NCBI RefSeq assembly: GCF_003387075.1
Contig: NZ_QUMQ01000001.1
Location: 372,001-436,000 of the forward strand
Reading direction: 5' to 3'
Length of the DNA: 64,000 nt
Source of the DNA: Asanoa ferruginea
GTDB taxonomy: Bacteria; Actinomycetota; Actinomycetes; Mycobacteriales; Micromonosporaceae
The first letter of the stretch is position 1. Every line of letters starts with the position of its first letter. The translations under genes and the position numbers were made by a program. Shown piece after piece: positions 31,061 through 40,269 of the stretch. The notes under the pieces are model-generated. The model searched no databases. It was not told the origin of the DNA and saw nothing but the letters and a program-made list of their open reading frames with translations.

Positions 31061-32410
31061 CTAGACGCCGCCCGCCACCACGTCGCCGAGGCCGGTCGCC
31101 TCCAGTTCGGTGCGGATGGCTTCCGCGTCGCCCTCGATGACCAACGTGATCCCGGAAGCGTTCAGGTGTGCGGCGGTGGCCGCCGAGACCTCGTCGACCG
31201 TTGCGGTCAGCAGGGACTCGCGCAGCCGGGCGTGGTAATCGTCCGGCAGGTCGTGCACGACCAGCGTGGTCAGGGCGCTCGCATACGCGCGTGGCGTCTG
31301 CAACCCGACCGACAACTGGCCGGCCCGCCAGTCGCGCGCCACCGCCAGCTCCGGCTCGGTGACGCCCTCGGCCTGGGTCCGAGCGATCTCGCCCACCGCG
31401 TCGACCAGCGCCGGCGCCGTGACGGCCGTTTGCACCCCGGCGCTGACCACGAACCGGCCGAAGCGCCGGGACAGGCCGTATTCGGAGCGGATGCCGTAGG
31501 TGTAACCGCGCACCTCGCGCAGCAGGTGGTTGAGCCGCGACGTGAACGCACCGCCCAGCACGATCGCGCCCAGCGTCATCGGCACGTAGTCAGGGTGCGA
31601 CCGGTGCGGCGCCGTGTGCCCGAGCCGCAGCGTCGACTGCACCGACCCCGGCCGGTCGACCAGCACGATGCGCCGTGAACCGCGCGCGCCGACCGGGAAC
31701 GGGTCCCCCACAACGGGAGAAGACGAAGAGGCACCGGCAAAGGCGGCGCGACCCAGGGCGTCGAGGTCGATCCGGGACAGGTCACCCACCACGAGCAGCG
31801 TGCCGGGTGCCGAGAACCACGACTGATGGAACGACACCACGTCGTCGACCGACAGCGCCGCCACCGAGCGCGGGTCACCCGACAGCGGGCGTCCGTGTCG
31901 CACGTCGGCACCGAAGAGGTCCTGCCGCAGCACGGCGTCGGCCCGCGGGCCCGGGTTGGCCCAGTACTGCCGCAGCGACTCGGCCTCGTCATCCCGCACC
32001 CGCGACACGTCGTCGGGGGAAAGCAAAGGCCGGCGAAGAGCCTCGGCGAGCAACTCCACCGCAGCCGGCAGGGCCGCCACCGGGACCTGCACGGTCGCGG
32101 CGAACGAGTCCCAGTCGACCCCGACCGACAGGTCGGTGCCGAGCGACTCCAGGGCGATCGCGTATTCCGTGCCGGACCGCACCGCGGTGCCCTCTTCGAG
32201 CGCCTTGGCCAGCACCTCGGCGACGCCCTCGGCGCCGAGCGACTCGCGGCCGCCGCCGGCGTCGAGCAGCAGTTTCGCCACCGCCAGGTTGTGGCCGGGC
32301 AGGTCGGCCGCCACCACCGAACCGCCGGCGACCGAGCGGCGCACGACCGGCGGGAAGCGGTAGGGGCGCGGCGTGCCGGGCTCCGGGCGCTGTGCGATGA
32401 GCTGCGTCAT
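31061..32410 (-). CDS. M16-family peptidase-like subunit lacking the zinc motif
   Basis: M16B-type protein of 449 residues. In place of HxxEH the equivalent helix reads ESLGAEGVAEVLAKALEEG, so this subunit cannot bind zinc. The R/Y substrate-loop pair of inactive subunits is present in HLLREVRGYTYGIRSEYG. ATG 32410 overlaps the stop of the upstream active subunit (ATGA), giving coupled, equimolar expression as expected for a heterodimeric mitochondrial-processing-peptidase-like complex. Its TAG stop lies 10 bp from the minisatellite. Confidence 0.88.
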   Translation of the reverse strand: MTQLIAQRPEPGTPRPYRFPPVVRRSVAGGSVVAADLPGHNLAVAKLLLDAGGGRESLGAEGVAEVLAKALEEGTAVRSGTEYAIALESLGTDLSVGVDWDSFAATVQVPVAALPAAVELLAEALRRPLLSPDDVSRVRDDEAESLRQYWANPGPRADAVLRQDLFGADVRHGRPLSGDPRSVAALSVDDVVSFHQSWFSAPGTLLVVGDLSRIDLDALGRAAFAGASSSSPVVGDPFPVGARGSRRIVLVDRPGSVQSTLRLGHTAPHRSHPDYVPMTLGAIVLGGAFTSRLNHLLREVRGYTYGIRSEYGLSRRFGRFVVSAGVQTAVTAPALVDAVGEIARTQAEGVTEPELAVARDWRAGQLSVGLQTPRAYASALTTLVVHDLPDDYHARLRESLLTATVDEVSAATAAHLNASGITLVIEGDAEAIRTELEATGLGDVVAGGV

Positions 32411-33696
32411 GCCACTTCCTCCAGAGGCTCGTACACCAGCGTCACCCGGTCTTCGGGTCGAAGCACCTCGCGGGCCACCGCGGCCAAGGTCGAAGTGGTC
32501 ACCGACTGCCAGCCGGGCAATCGCGACCCCACCAACGCAGGGTCGCCGAACTGCGTCGTATACCGACTCAGCAGGTCGGCCCGACCGTCCACGCTGGCCA
32601 CGGCCGTCCACCAGTCGGTCTCCAGCAGCGCCTGCGCACGGGCCAGCTCTGACTCGTCGACCCCGGACGCCAGCGAGTCGACCACCTCGGCCAGCGCGGC
32701 GCCGAGCCGGGCAGCCGTCACGCCCGGGCGCGCGGTCGCCGAGATGATCAGAGGCGCCGGCGCGTGGGCGAGGTCGACGCCGTAGGCGGAGACCGTGTCG
32801 GGCTGGGCCAGCCGGGCGCCGTCGGCGAGCAACCGGTAGAGCCGGCTGCCCCGGCCCTGGCCGAGCACGGTGGCCAGCACGGTCACCGCGTCGTATTCGG
32901 GCGTGCCGTAGGGGAACGTGCGGTGCGCCAGGTAGACCCGCGGTGCCGGCACGTCGCCCGCGACGACCGACGAGACCGGCCCGGCCCACCCGTCGAGCGA
33001 ACCGGTCGGTGCCGGCGGCCGCGCCGCACCGGACGGCAGGCCGCCGAAGTATTTGGCCGCCAGCGCGAAGACCTCGGACGGCGTGGCGTCGCCGGCCACT
33101 GTCAGCACCGCGTTGTCGGGCACGTAGTAGGTGCGGTGAAACGCCTGGAAGGTCGCCAGCTCGGCGGCGTTGAGGTCTTCCATCGACCCGATCGTCGGGT
33201 GGTGGTAGGGGTGGCCCGCTGGATAGAGCAACGGGAGCAGCCGCAGCCAGGCGTCGCCGTAGGGGACGTTCTCGTAGCGCTGCCGGCGCTCGTTCTTGAC
33301 CACGTCGCGCTGGTTGTCGAGGGTCTCCTGGACCAGGGCCGGCACCAGGCCGCCCATCCGGTCGGCTTCGAGCCAGAGCGCCAGCTCCAGATGCTCGGCC
33401 GGCATCGTCTCGAAATAGTTGGTCCGGTCGGGGTTGGTGGTCGCGTTGAGCGAGCCGCCGTTGCCCTGCACGAGCCGCATGTGCTCGGTCTTCGGCACGT
33501 TGACCGAGCCCTCGAACATCAGGTGCTCGAACAGGTGGGCGAAGCCGGTCTCACCGTCGGGCTCGTGCCGCGACCCGACGTCATACCAGAGGTTGACCGC
33601 CACGACCGGGGCGCTGCGGTCTTCGCTGACCACCACGCGCATGCCGTTGGCGAGCCGGGTGGTCTCGATCGGCCAGGGATAACCCGTCTCGGACAT
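32407..33696 (-). CDS. M16-family zinc metallopeptidase, active subunit
   Basis: Peptidase of 429 residues with the inverted zinc motif HLFEH at residues 54-58 (GFAHLFEHLMFEGS), the downstream glutamate region LDNQRDVVKNERRQRYENVPYG, and NATTNPDRTNYFETMPAEHL. It is the catalytic partner of the downstream subunit. ATG 33696 follows TAACGT (33708-33703) by 6 nt, a leaderless start, and is divergent from a metallophosphatase gene 41 bp away. Substrates of actinobacterial M16B pairs are not well defined. Confidence 0.92.
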   Translation of the reverse strand: MSETGYPWPIETTRLANGMRVVVSEDRSAPVVAVNLWYDVGSRHEPDGETGFAHLFEHLMFEGSVNVPKTEHMRLVQGNGGSLNATTNPDRTNYFETMPAEHLELALWLEADRMGGLVPALVQETLDNQRDVVKNERRQRYENVPYGDAWLRLLPLLYPAGHPYHHPTIGSMEDLNAAELATFQAFHRTYYVPDNAVLTVAGDATPSEVFALAAKYFGGLPSGAARPPAPTGSLDGWAGPVSSVVAGDVPAPRVYLAHRTFPYGTPEYDAVTVLATVLGQGRGSRLYRLLADGARLAQPDTVSAYGVDLAHAPAPLIISATARPGVTAARLGAALAEVVDSLASGVDESELARAQALLETDWWTAVASVDGRADLLSRYTTQFGDPALVGSRLPGWQSVTTSTLAAVAREVLRPEDRVTLVYEPLEEVA

Positions 33697-33737
33697 GGAA
33701 CGACGTTATCGGATCAGCGGACGGGGATACTTGCGCG

Positions 33738-35147
33738 GTGCACAGCGAGCCTTACCTCCTCGACCCTTTCGATGACGGGGTGCACGTCATCTGGCACACC
33801 GCGGCGCCGGCGACCGGCGCGGTGCTGATCGGCGAACGGCGCGTCGAAGCGACCAGCTCCGCGCTGGTCACCCTGCATGACGATGATGGGATACGCGCGA
33901 CCGTGTGGCGACACTGGTCGGAGGTGCGCGGTCTCGGGGCGAGCCGCACCCCCTACCGGATCGTCTCCGTCTTCGATGACGGCTCGACAACGGAGTCACC
34001 CACCTACACTTTGGCGCCCGCGGTGCCGGCCGGTGAGCCGGTGCGCCTGCTGCTCTCGAGCGACCACCAGATGTGGCAAAACACGCCGGCCAACCTGGCC
34101 AAGGTCGCCGAGACCGTCGGCGTCGAGCTCGACGGGGTGCTCTTCGCCGGCGACATGGTCGGCGTGCCGGAGCGGGCCGGCGACTGGTTCGACCACCCGA
34201 CCGGGCGCGGCTTCTTCGCCGGGATGACCGGATGGGCCGACACGGAGATCGCCGGGCGGCGCTACCGGGGCGCGCCGCTGCTGCAACACGCCCCGCTGTT
34301 CCCGGCGATCGGCAACCACGAGGTGATGGGCCATCGGACCCGGCACCGCACGCTGAAGGCCCGGTTCGACGACCCGGCCCCGGACGCCTGGGACACCGCC
34401 ACCTACGAGGAGCTGTTCCCGGTCCCCCGCGGCCCGGCCGGCCCACGTTGGTGGTCGCGGACCGTCGGCGACGTGTTCGTGGTCGCGCTGTTCGTCACCC
34501 GGGCGTGGCGCGACGAGGCCGGCACCTACGCCGAGCCACCCGAACGGCTGAGCGACCCGCAGGGCGGGCAGTTCCTCTACGAGCGGGTCGACGCGGGCTC
34601 ACCGCAGCACACCTGGCTGGCCGGCGAACTGGCCTCGCCCGCCGCCCGCGCCGCCCGGTTCCGGGTCGTGCTGTTCCACCACGGCAGCCACGGGCTGGGT
34701 GCGCACTGCGTCCCGGCGTACACCGATCCGGTGAAAACGGTGTTCGACGGCGGGGTCCGCTACGCGTACCCGATCGAAGATGATGTTGTCTTTCGTGATC
34801 TTGCCCCGCTGTTCGCGGCCGCCGGCGTCGACCTGGTCCTCAACGGGCACTCGCACCTGTGGAACCGGTTCCGCGACCCGGCCGGGGTCAACTGGCTGGA
34901 GACCTCCAACGTGGGCAACTCCTACGGCGCGTTCCCGGAGCGCGGCGACCCGGGCGGGTTGACGGCGGTGCTGCCCACGGTCGCGCCGCTGCGCGACGCC
35001 GCGGGCCGGCCGATCGCCTACGTGGCCGACGACGACGTCACCGTGTTCTCGGTGCTCGACTCGGCGGCCGCGGTGGTCCGCTCCTACCGGTTCGACACGC
35101 GCGAGCCCGACGGGCCGGTCGTGCTCTTCGACGAACTACCGCTCTGA
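33738..35147 (+). CDS. Metallophosphoesterase (purple-acid-phosphatase-like)
   Basis: Calcineurin-like phosphoesterase of 469 residues. Metal ligands appear in order: SSDHQMW, LFAGDMVG, IGNHEVMG, LFHHGSHG and NGHSHLW, i.e. all five blocks. An N-terminal beta-sandwich domain (about 1-95; FDDGSTTESPTYTLAP) resembles the fibronectin-like domain of purple acid phosphatases. No signal peptide is seen, so it is probably cytoplasmic. GTG 33738 is 6 nt after GATACT (33726-33731). The stop codon is one base from the stop of the convergent GlsB gene. Confidence 0.85.
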   Translation: MHSEPYLLDPFDDGVHVIWHTAAPATGAVLIGERRVEATSSALVTLHDDDGIRATVWRHWSEVRGLGASRTPYRIVSVFDDGSTTESPTYTLAPAVPAGEPVRLLLSSDHQMWQNTPANLAKVAETVGVELDGVLFAGDMVGVPERAGDWFDHPTGRGFFAGMTGWADTEIAGRRYRGAPLLQHAPLFPAIGNHEVMGHRTRHRTLKARFDDPAPDAWDTATYEELFPVPRGPAGPRWWSRTVGDVFVVALFVTRAWRDEAGTYAEPPERLSDPQGGQFLYERVDAGSPQHTWLAGELASPAARAARFRVVLFHHGSHGLGAHCVPAYTDPVKTVFDGGVRYAYPIEDDVVFRDLAPLFAAAGVDLVLNGHSHLWNRFRDPAGVNWLETSNVGNSYGAFPERGDPGGLTAVLPTVAPLRDAAGRPIAYVADDDVTVFSVLDSAAAVVRSYRFDTREPDGPVVLFDELPL

Positions 35148-35148
35148 C

Positions 35149-35436
35149 CTAGTGCCCGATCGAGTCGCGTTTCGCGGCGTCGCGGGTGGCCAGCCGGGTG
35201 AAGATCCAGATGAACAGGATCGCCAGGCCGATCTGGATGCCGTGCCGGATCCAGTCGATGCCGCGGGTCTCGCCGACGCCGAGGAAGTCGGCGATCACGC
35301 CCCCGACCAGGGCGGCGACGACGCCGATGGTGATCGTGGCCAGGGTCGAGATGTTCTGGCGGCCGGGCAGGATCAGCCGGGCCAGCACCCCGATGACCGC
35401 GCCACCGATGAGTGCCCAGAGCAGGATGCTGATCAT
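35149..35436 (-). CDS. GlsB/YeaQ/YmgE-family stress-response membrane protein
   Basis: Small membrane protein of 95 residues with three hydrophobic segments (ISILLWALIGGAVIGVLARL, LATITIGVVAALVGGVIADFLG, HGIQIGLAILFIWIFTRL) and the transglycosylase-associated GlsB pattern, including LPGRQN. ATG 35436 has GGAGG 10 nt upstream and overlaps the stop of the YidB-like gene (ATGA). The pair probably responds to envelope or general stress. Confidence 0.88.
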   Translation of the reverse strand: MISILLWALIGGAVIGVLARLILPGRQNISTLATITIGVVAALVGGVIADFLGVGETRGIDWIRHGIQIGLAILFIWIFTRLATRDAAKRDSIGH

Positions 35437-35834
35437 GACGGGTGGTCCTCCCTCTGTTCGCCCCCCAGAACCTGGCTCATCGCGTCCTGGAGCGTGGTGG
35501 CGTCCGGCAGCACGCCGGACGGGCTGGCCCGATCGACCAGTTCGGGCAGCACCTCGGAGAGCTTCTCGGCGGCCTGCTCCGGCGTGATGCCGGCGTCCTT
35601 GGCCGCCGCGTCGAGGTTGGCCGCGCCGAGCGCGTCCCGGACCTGCGGCCCGGTGACCTCCCGGTTGGGTGCGATATGGATCCACGACTGGACCTGTTGC
35701 TGAAGTCCGCCCTGCTGGAGCTGGTCGAGCAGCCGGTTCAGGTCGAGCCCGTCACCGGCGCGCGCGAGCACGCTCTGCAGGAGCCGGCGTACGACATCGT
35801 TCTCGGCCAGCTTGTTGATCTGGTCCAGATCCAT
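35433..35834 (-). CDS. YidB-like (DUF937-type) protein
   Basis: Protein of 133 residues: NDVVRRLLQSVLARAG, LDQLQQGGLQQQVQSWI, REVTGPQVRDALG, GITPEQAAEKLSEVLPELVD match the YidB family (DUF937-related), short helical cytoplasmic proteins of unknown role. ATG 35834 has GGAG..GGGG directly upstream. It is the first gene of a two-gene operon with GlsB (4-bp overlap). Confidence 0.85.
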   Translation of the reverse strand: MDLDQINKLAENDVVRRLLQSVLARAGDGLDLNRLLDQLQQGGLQQQVQSWIHIAPNREVTGPQVRDALGAANLDAAAKDAGITPEQAAEKLSEVLPELVDRASPSGVLPDATTLQDAMSQVLGGEQREDHPS

Positions 35835-35983
35835 CCCCGCTCCATATCTGGCATTTGCCCCTTTCTTATGGAGGTTAGGCCGCGTGTCGGACCGACGGTG
35901 ACCGGATTCACGCATCCCGACCCGCAACCGCGCGGGCGTTTGGCGCGTCTGGTCCAATACACGCCAAACACCCCGGGGGTCGC

Positions 35984-38434
35984 ATGCACGCGCACGAAAA
36001 CAGCCGGTTTCGCAACATCGCCACGCTGGCCGCGGTCGGTGTGCTTTCCGGAGTGATCGTTGCGGCCGCCGCCTTCCCCCTGGCGGCGGCGTCGGGTCTG
36101 ATCGCGAAAGCCGGAGCGGTCTCGTTCGACGAGTTGCCGGCCAGCTTCACCGTCAAGCAGGCCCCCCAGGCCACCCAGGTGTTCGCCCGCGACGGCAAGA
36201 CCCCGCTGGCCACCTTCTACGACGAGAACCGCAAGGACGTTCCGCTCTCGGCGATCGCCCCCACGGTGCCGCAGGCCCTGGTCGCGGCCGAGGACCAGGC
36301 GTTCTACCGGCACAACGGGGTCGACGTGCGGGGCCTGGCCCGGGCCGTGGTGGTCAACAAGGCGACCGGCGCGCAGCAGGGTGGCTCGACCCTGACCATG
36401 CAGCTCGTCCGGATGCTCGCCACCTACTCGGCGACCGACCCGCAGCAGGTGGTCGAGGCTACCGAGAAGAGCACCAGCCGCAAGATCAAGGAGAGCCGGC
36501 AGGCGCTCGCGCTCGACAAGGAGCTGGGCAAGCCCGGCGTCCTGGAGCGCTACCTCAACCTCGCGCCCTACGGGCACAGCACCTACGGCATCTACGCGGC
36601 GTCCACCTACTACTTCGGCAAGACCCCCGACAAGCTCAACCTGTCGGAGTCGGCGCTGCTGGCCGGCGTGATCCGGGCGCCCAGCGTGTATGACCCGATG
36701 GACGAAGGCCAGCGCAAGCAGACCCTGGAGCGGCGCGACTGGGTGCTCGACCAGATGGTCAAGACCGGTGCGATCAAGCCCGCGCAGGCCGCCGAGGCCA
36801 AGAAGGTCGAGCTGAAGTTCGTCGGCAAGTCGCCCAACAACGGCTGCACCGCGACCCGGCCCAACGACTACGGCTTCTTCTGCGACTACTTCCAGCGCTG
36901 GTGGCTCGACCAGGAGGCGTTCGGCAGCACCACCTACGACCGGGAGCGGCGCCTGCGCGGCGGCGGCTACCGGGTGGTCACCTCGCTCGACCCGGTCGTG
37001 CAGAAGGCGGCCCAGAAGAACGTGACCGACCAGCTCAGCGTCAACCACAAGGAAGCGCTGATGGTGGCCGCGGTCGAGCCGGGCACCGGGCGGGTGCGGG
37101 CGCTGGCGACCAACCGGATCTTCGGCATCGACAGCGCGTCGAAGCCGAAGAACAAGCCACACAGCAACCCGGCCGAGGCCGAGCGCGGCGTGCGCGGCAC
37201 CTACCCGATCACCACCAACCCGCTGATCACCGGCGGCGGCGGGGTCAACGGCTACCAGGCCGGCTCGACGTTCAAGATGTTCGCGGCGGTGGCGGCCCTC
37301 CAGAAGGGCATGCCGCTGGCCACCGAGATCCAGGCACAGCAGGTCTACCGGTCGGGCTACTACGCGCCGCAGGGCGAGCCGGGTAGCTGCTCCGACATCC
37401 CGCGCTACTGCCCGACCAACGACAACTCGAGCATGGCTGGGCTGCACGACATGTGGAGCGCGTTCGGGGCCTCGGTCAACACCTACTTCGTGCCGCTGGA
37501 AGAGCAGGCCGGCGCCTACAACACGATCCAGGCGGCGAAGGCGCTCGGCATCCGGTTCCTGGCCCCGTCGGAGGCCGCGCACGCGGCCGACAAGGCACAG
37601 GCCGACACCTGGGGCTCGTTCACCCTCGGCGTCTCGGCGACGACGCCGCTCGACCTGGCCAACGCCTACGCGACGCTGGCGGCCGACGGATCCCACTGCG
37701 AGCCGACGCCGGTCGAGCAGATCGTCGACTCCTCCGGCGAGAAGCTCGACGTCGGCGCGCCCAACTGCAACCGCGCGGTGAGCACCGAGGTGGCCCGGGC
37801 CGCGATCGACATGGCCCGCTGCCCGGTCGGCGACCAGTCGGCGTTCGACGAGTGCAAGGGCGCGACGGCGCGGGGCGTGCACGACGTGGTCGATCATCCG
37901 GTGGCCGGCAAGACCGGCACCACCGACAGCAACCGCACCGCGTCGCTGGTGGTCACCACGACCTCGCTCGCGGTCGCCGGGATCATGGCCGACCCGGACT
38001 TCCCGGAAACGCCGGAGAGCATGGACCACAACAAGATCAACCCGGCGGTGTACGAGACGCTGGCCGACGCGATGAAGGGCAAACCCAAGGTCGACTTCCC
38101 GGCGCCGTCCCACGACACCGCCTACGGCAACCAGAAGACGATCCCGGACGTGTCCTGCGACTCGGTGGACGCGGCGCGCAACCGGCTCCAGGAGGCCGGC
38201 TTCGAGGTCAAGGTCGACTCGGTCCCGGTCCCGTCCAACTGCGCCGAGGGCACGGTCGCCTACAGCGAGCCGAGCCGCCGCAGCGTCGAGGGCGCCACGA
38301 TCACCCTGAAGATCAGCGGCGGCCCGCCGCGCAACAAGCCGACGAAGGAGCCCAACCCGCCGGGCACCAACGACCGGCCCAACGGCACAGGCCCGACCGG
38401 GGACCTGCTGAATCACATCTTCCCGGGCAACTAG
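35984..38434 (+). CDS. Bifunctional penicillin-binding protein (GT51 + transpeptidase + PASTA)
   Basis: Class A PBP of 816 residues that polymerises and cross-links peptidoglycan. After one N-terminal membrane segment (about 12-40), the glycosyltransferase domain has the catalytic Glu103 in AAEDQAFYRHNG and GGSTLTMQLVR. The transpeptidase has Ser428 (AGSTFKMF), SVN (about 497) and KTGTT (about 643). One PASTA domain (IPDVSCDSVDAARNRL..., about 720-785) with a disulfide-capable cysteine pair precedes a Pro/Asn-rich tail. All catalytic residues are present. Start ATG 35984 has GGGGG 8 nt upstream. Divergent from the yidB-like operon. Confidence 0.95.
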   Translation: MHAHENSRFRNIATLAAVGVLSGVIVAAAAFPLAAASGLIAKAGAVSFDELPASFTVKQAPQATQVFARDGKTPLATFYDENRKDVPLSAIAPTVPQALVAAEDQAFYRHNGVDVRGLARAVVVNKATGAQQGGSTLTMQLVRMLATYSATDPQQVVEATEKSTSRKIKESRQALALDKELGKPGVLERYLNLAPYGHSTYGIYAASTYYFGKTPDKLNLSESALLAGVIRAPSVYDPMDEGQRKQTLERRDWVLDQMVKTGAIKPAQAAEAKKVELKFVGKSPNNGCTATRPNDYGFFCDYFQRWWLDQEAFGSTTYDRERRLRGGGYRVVTSLDPVVQKAAQKNVTDQLSVNHKEALMVAAVEPGTGRVRALATNRIFGIDSASKPKNKPHSNPAEAERGVRGTYPITTNPLITGGGGVNGYQAGSTFKMFAAVAALQKGMPLATEIQAQQVYRSGYYAPQGEPGSCSDIPRYCPTNDNSSMAGLHDMWSAFGASVNTYFVPLEEQAGAYNTIQAAKALGIRFLAPSEAAHAADKAQADTWGSFTLGVSATTPLDLANAYATLAADGSHCEPTPVEQIVDSSGEKLDVGAPNCNRAVSTEVARAAIDMARCPVGDQSAFDECKGATARGVHDVVDHPVAGKTGTTDSNRTASLVVTTTSLAVAGIMADPDFPETPESMDHNKINPAVYETLADAMKGKPKVDFPAPSHDTAYGNQKTIPDVSCDSVDAARNRLQEAGFEVKVDSVPVPSNCAEGTVAYSEPSRRSVEGATITLKISGGPPRNKPTKEPNPPGTNDRPNGTGPTGDLLNHIFPGN

Positions 38435-38444
38435 GGCGGGTCCG

Positions 38445-38525
38445 GCGGCCTTGGCCGGGCGAACCCGGCGCAAGCCAGGCCGGGCGAGCCCGGCGCAAGC
38501 CGGGCCGCCATCGGTGGCCGGGCGC
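38445..38525. repeat. Short direct repeats between PBP and thioredoxin-like genes
   Basis: Two near-identical copies of about 24 bp (core CCGGGCGARCCCGGCGCAAGCC) in the gap between convergent genes. Each copy contains CCGGGCG...CCCGG that can pair, so the region may end transcription from both sides, although there is no T-run. Confidence 0.55.
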
Positions 38526-38529
38526 GGGC

Positions 38530-39456
38530 CTAGCCGAACGTGAAGGCGTAGGCCTCGGCGCCGGGTTCGGTGAAGGTGATCTCCAGGATTCGTTCGCGGA
38601 CCTCGCCGGGCTGGCGCACCAGTTGGTAGAGCCGCCCGTCGCGGAGCCGGCCGTGCCCGTCGGCGTCGACGTCGGCACCGGCCGCCGCACCGGGCGGCTC
38701 ACCGTCGAGGAAGATCTGGAACGGCACCGGTGGCTCCTGGCCGCGCGAGAGCACAAGGTGCGCGTCGCGGGCCTGGAACCGGATCGCGATCCGCCCGCCG
38801 GCGCTGTCGAGCCGCACCGCCTCCCGGCCGATCGTCCAGTCGCCGTCGAGCGCCCACTGGTTGAAGCCCAGGAACGACGGGAACGCGTAGGAGCCGTGCG
38901 CGGCACCGTCGGCCGCGATCCCGCCGCCGCGGGCGTAGCCGAGGTAGGTCTCCGGCGTACGCAGGTTGTTCCAGTCGGCCTCGGCCTCCACGCCCTGCCC
39001 GACCACGTCGACCAGATCGCGCTTGATGCCGAGCAGTTGCTGGATGGTGCGCTCCGACTCCTCGTAACGGCCCTCGCCGAAGTGGTAGTCGCGGATCACG
39101 CCACCCTCGTCGACGAAGTAGAGCGCCGGCCAGTAGTGGTTGTCGAAGGCGGTCCAGACGTCGTAGCGGTTGTCGACCACGACCGGATAGTCGATGTCGC
39201 GATCTTTGATCGCCTGGCGGATGCCCTCGGTGCCGTGCTCGAACCCGAACTCGGGCGTGTGCACGCCGATGACGACCACCCCGTCGTCGCGGTAGGCCTG
39301 CGACCAGGCCCGCACATAGGGCTCGGTGCGCAGCCAGTTGATGCAGGTCAGCGTCCAGAAGTCGACGACGACGACGCGGCCGCGCAGGTCGTCTGGGCTA
39401 AGCGGCGGGGAGTTGAGCCACTCGGTGGCTCCATCCAGCGCTGGCATGGTGAGCAC
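38530..39456 (-). CDS. AhpC/TSA or DipZ-like thioredoxin-fold protein with degenerate CxxC
   Basis: Redoxin-like protein of 308 residues: VVVVDFWTLTCINWLRTEPYVRA corresponds to the DipZ/ResA active site, but the second cysteine of CxxC is Trp (C-I-N-W). GVHTPEFGFEHG and VVDNRYDVWTAFDNHYWPA are well conserved DipZ-type segments. The C-terminal half is a beta-rich carbohydrate-binding-like domain, as in DipZ. GTG 39456 is 6 nt after TAGCCT (39468-39463) and is preferred over ATG 39447. No signal peptide or membrane part is present. Confidence 0.82.
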   Translation of the reverse strand: MLTMPALDGATEWLNSPPLSPDDLRGRVVVVDFWTLTCINWLRTEPYVRAWSQAYRDDGVVVIGVHTPEFGFEHGTEGIRQAIKDRDIDYPVVVDNRYDVWTAFDNHYWPALYFVDEGGVIRDYHFGEGRYEESERTIQQLLGIKRDLVDVVGQGVEAEADWNNLRTPETYLGYARGGGIAADGAAHGSYAFPSFLGFNQWALDGDWTIGREAVRLDSAGGRIAIRFQARDAHLVLSRGQEPPVPFQIFLDGEPPGAAAGADVDADGHGRLRDGRLYQLVRQPGEVRERILEITFTEPGAEAYAFTFG

Positions 39457-39504
39457 CAGGTCAGGCTAGAACGCGCCTCGATGGTTCGGGGTCATACCGA
39501 AAAC

Positions 39505-39538
39505 ACCGCCCCCGGCTCGAAAGCCAGGGGCGGCGCTT
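39505..39538 (-). terminator. Intrinsic terminator of the DUF6158-like operon
   Basis: Stem CCGCCCC.GGCT/AGCC.GGGGGCGG around a TTTCG-type loop, followed on the minus strand by TTTTCGG. It lies 160-190 bp after the last small gene. Confidence 0.6.
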
Positions 39539-39695
39539 TGGCGTCGGTGTGCAGGTCGCCTCTCGGCGAGTGGCACGACGCGGCTCCAGCCGGACGGTAT
39601 TCCGCGAAGGCAATTAGGTGAGGCCCGGGGACACTGGACACACCGACAGTCATTGGAACCGCGGTCCCGGCCGGATCATTCCCGGCCCGCACGGA

Positions 39696-39902
39696 TCAAT
39701 TTCCGGACCAGTCGCGCGCTTCGAGGCCGGCCCACCCGTGTGGGCTCTCCGACTCGCGCCGGTGCCGGTCGGTGCCGCTGGTGATCGCCTTGTCGACCGC
39801 GGTGTCCTGGTGCTCGACGGCGAAGTCGTCCGCGGCGCCCGAATCCGGGTCGGTGCCGTCGCCGGCCGCCCGCCCGAGCGCCTCGCGCCCGCCCGTTGTC
39901 AC
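39696..39902 (-). CDS. Small hypothetical protein
   Basis: Protein of 68 residues, polar and acidic (GTDPDSGAADDFAVEHQDTAVD, SESPHGWAGLEARDW), no membrane segment, no family recognised. GTG 39902 begins one base before the stop triplet of the upstream gene is finished (spacing 1 nt), with GGAG-like sequence in the end of that gene, so coupled translation is likely. Moderate confidence that it is a real gene. Confidence 0.55.
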   Translation of the reverse strand: MTTGGREALGRAAGDGTDPDSGAADDFAVEHQDTAVDKAITSGTDRHRRESESPHGWAGLEARDWSGN

Positions 39903-39903
39903 G

Positions 39904-40170
39904 TCACTCCACTCCCGCCCCGTCGCGCAGGCGGTGGGGGTCGACCTCGCGACCCGGGTGCCGGGCCAGGTATTCGGTCTCCAACTCGGCCGTCCGCCGC
40001 AGGTGGTTGGCCAGCGAAGGGTCGGAACCGTGCCGGAGCGTGTCGAGCCGGGTGCGGTGCAGGCTGTGCAGCTCGCGGATCAGGTCGTCGTCGGAGAGCT
40101 CGCTCGGGTCGACCCCGACATCCTCGCCGACGATCGAGACCTCGACGTCCACGGACTCAGATTCGGTCAT
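39904..40170 (-). CDS. DUF6158-like small protein
   Basis: Protein of 88 residues: DPSELSDDDLIRELHSLHRTRLDTLRHG followed by NHLRRTAELETEYLARHPGREVDP. This compact helical pattern is common in Actinobacteria (DUF6158-like) with no known function. ATG 40170 follows CAGTAT by 6 nt, a leaderless-type start. It is the first gene of a two-gene unit that ends at the hairpin near 39505. Confidence 0.78.
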   Translation of the reverse strand: MTESESVDVEVSIVGEDVGVDPSELSDDDLIRELHSLHRTRLDTLRHGSDPSLANHLRRTAELETEYLARHPGREVDPHRLRDGAGVE

Positions 40171-40269
40171 GGTTCGATACTGCCCATTTCCGGCGCGAGG
40201 TAACCAAGATTCGTCCCTACTACGACGCCGCGTCGGAGTCCTCAGCAAGCGCCGGTACCCTCGTTGGAC

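Noticed and set aside
35738-38473. A 911-codon open frame antisense to the penicillin-binding protein gene
   Set aside because: Long antisense frames are common in high-GC genes. The product is Arg/Val/Gly-rich with no domain, and the PBP on the other strand has all catalytic motifs.
39492-39692. 66-codon minus-strand frame
   Set aside because: It runs through the terminator stem at 39505-39538 and has no ribosome binding site.
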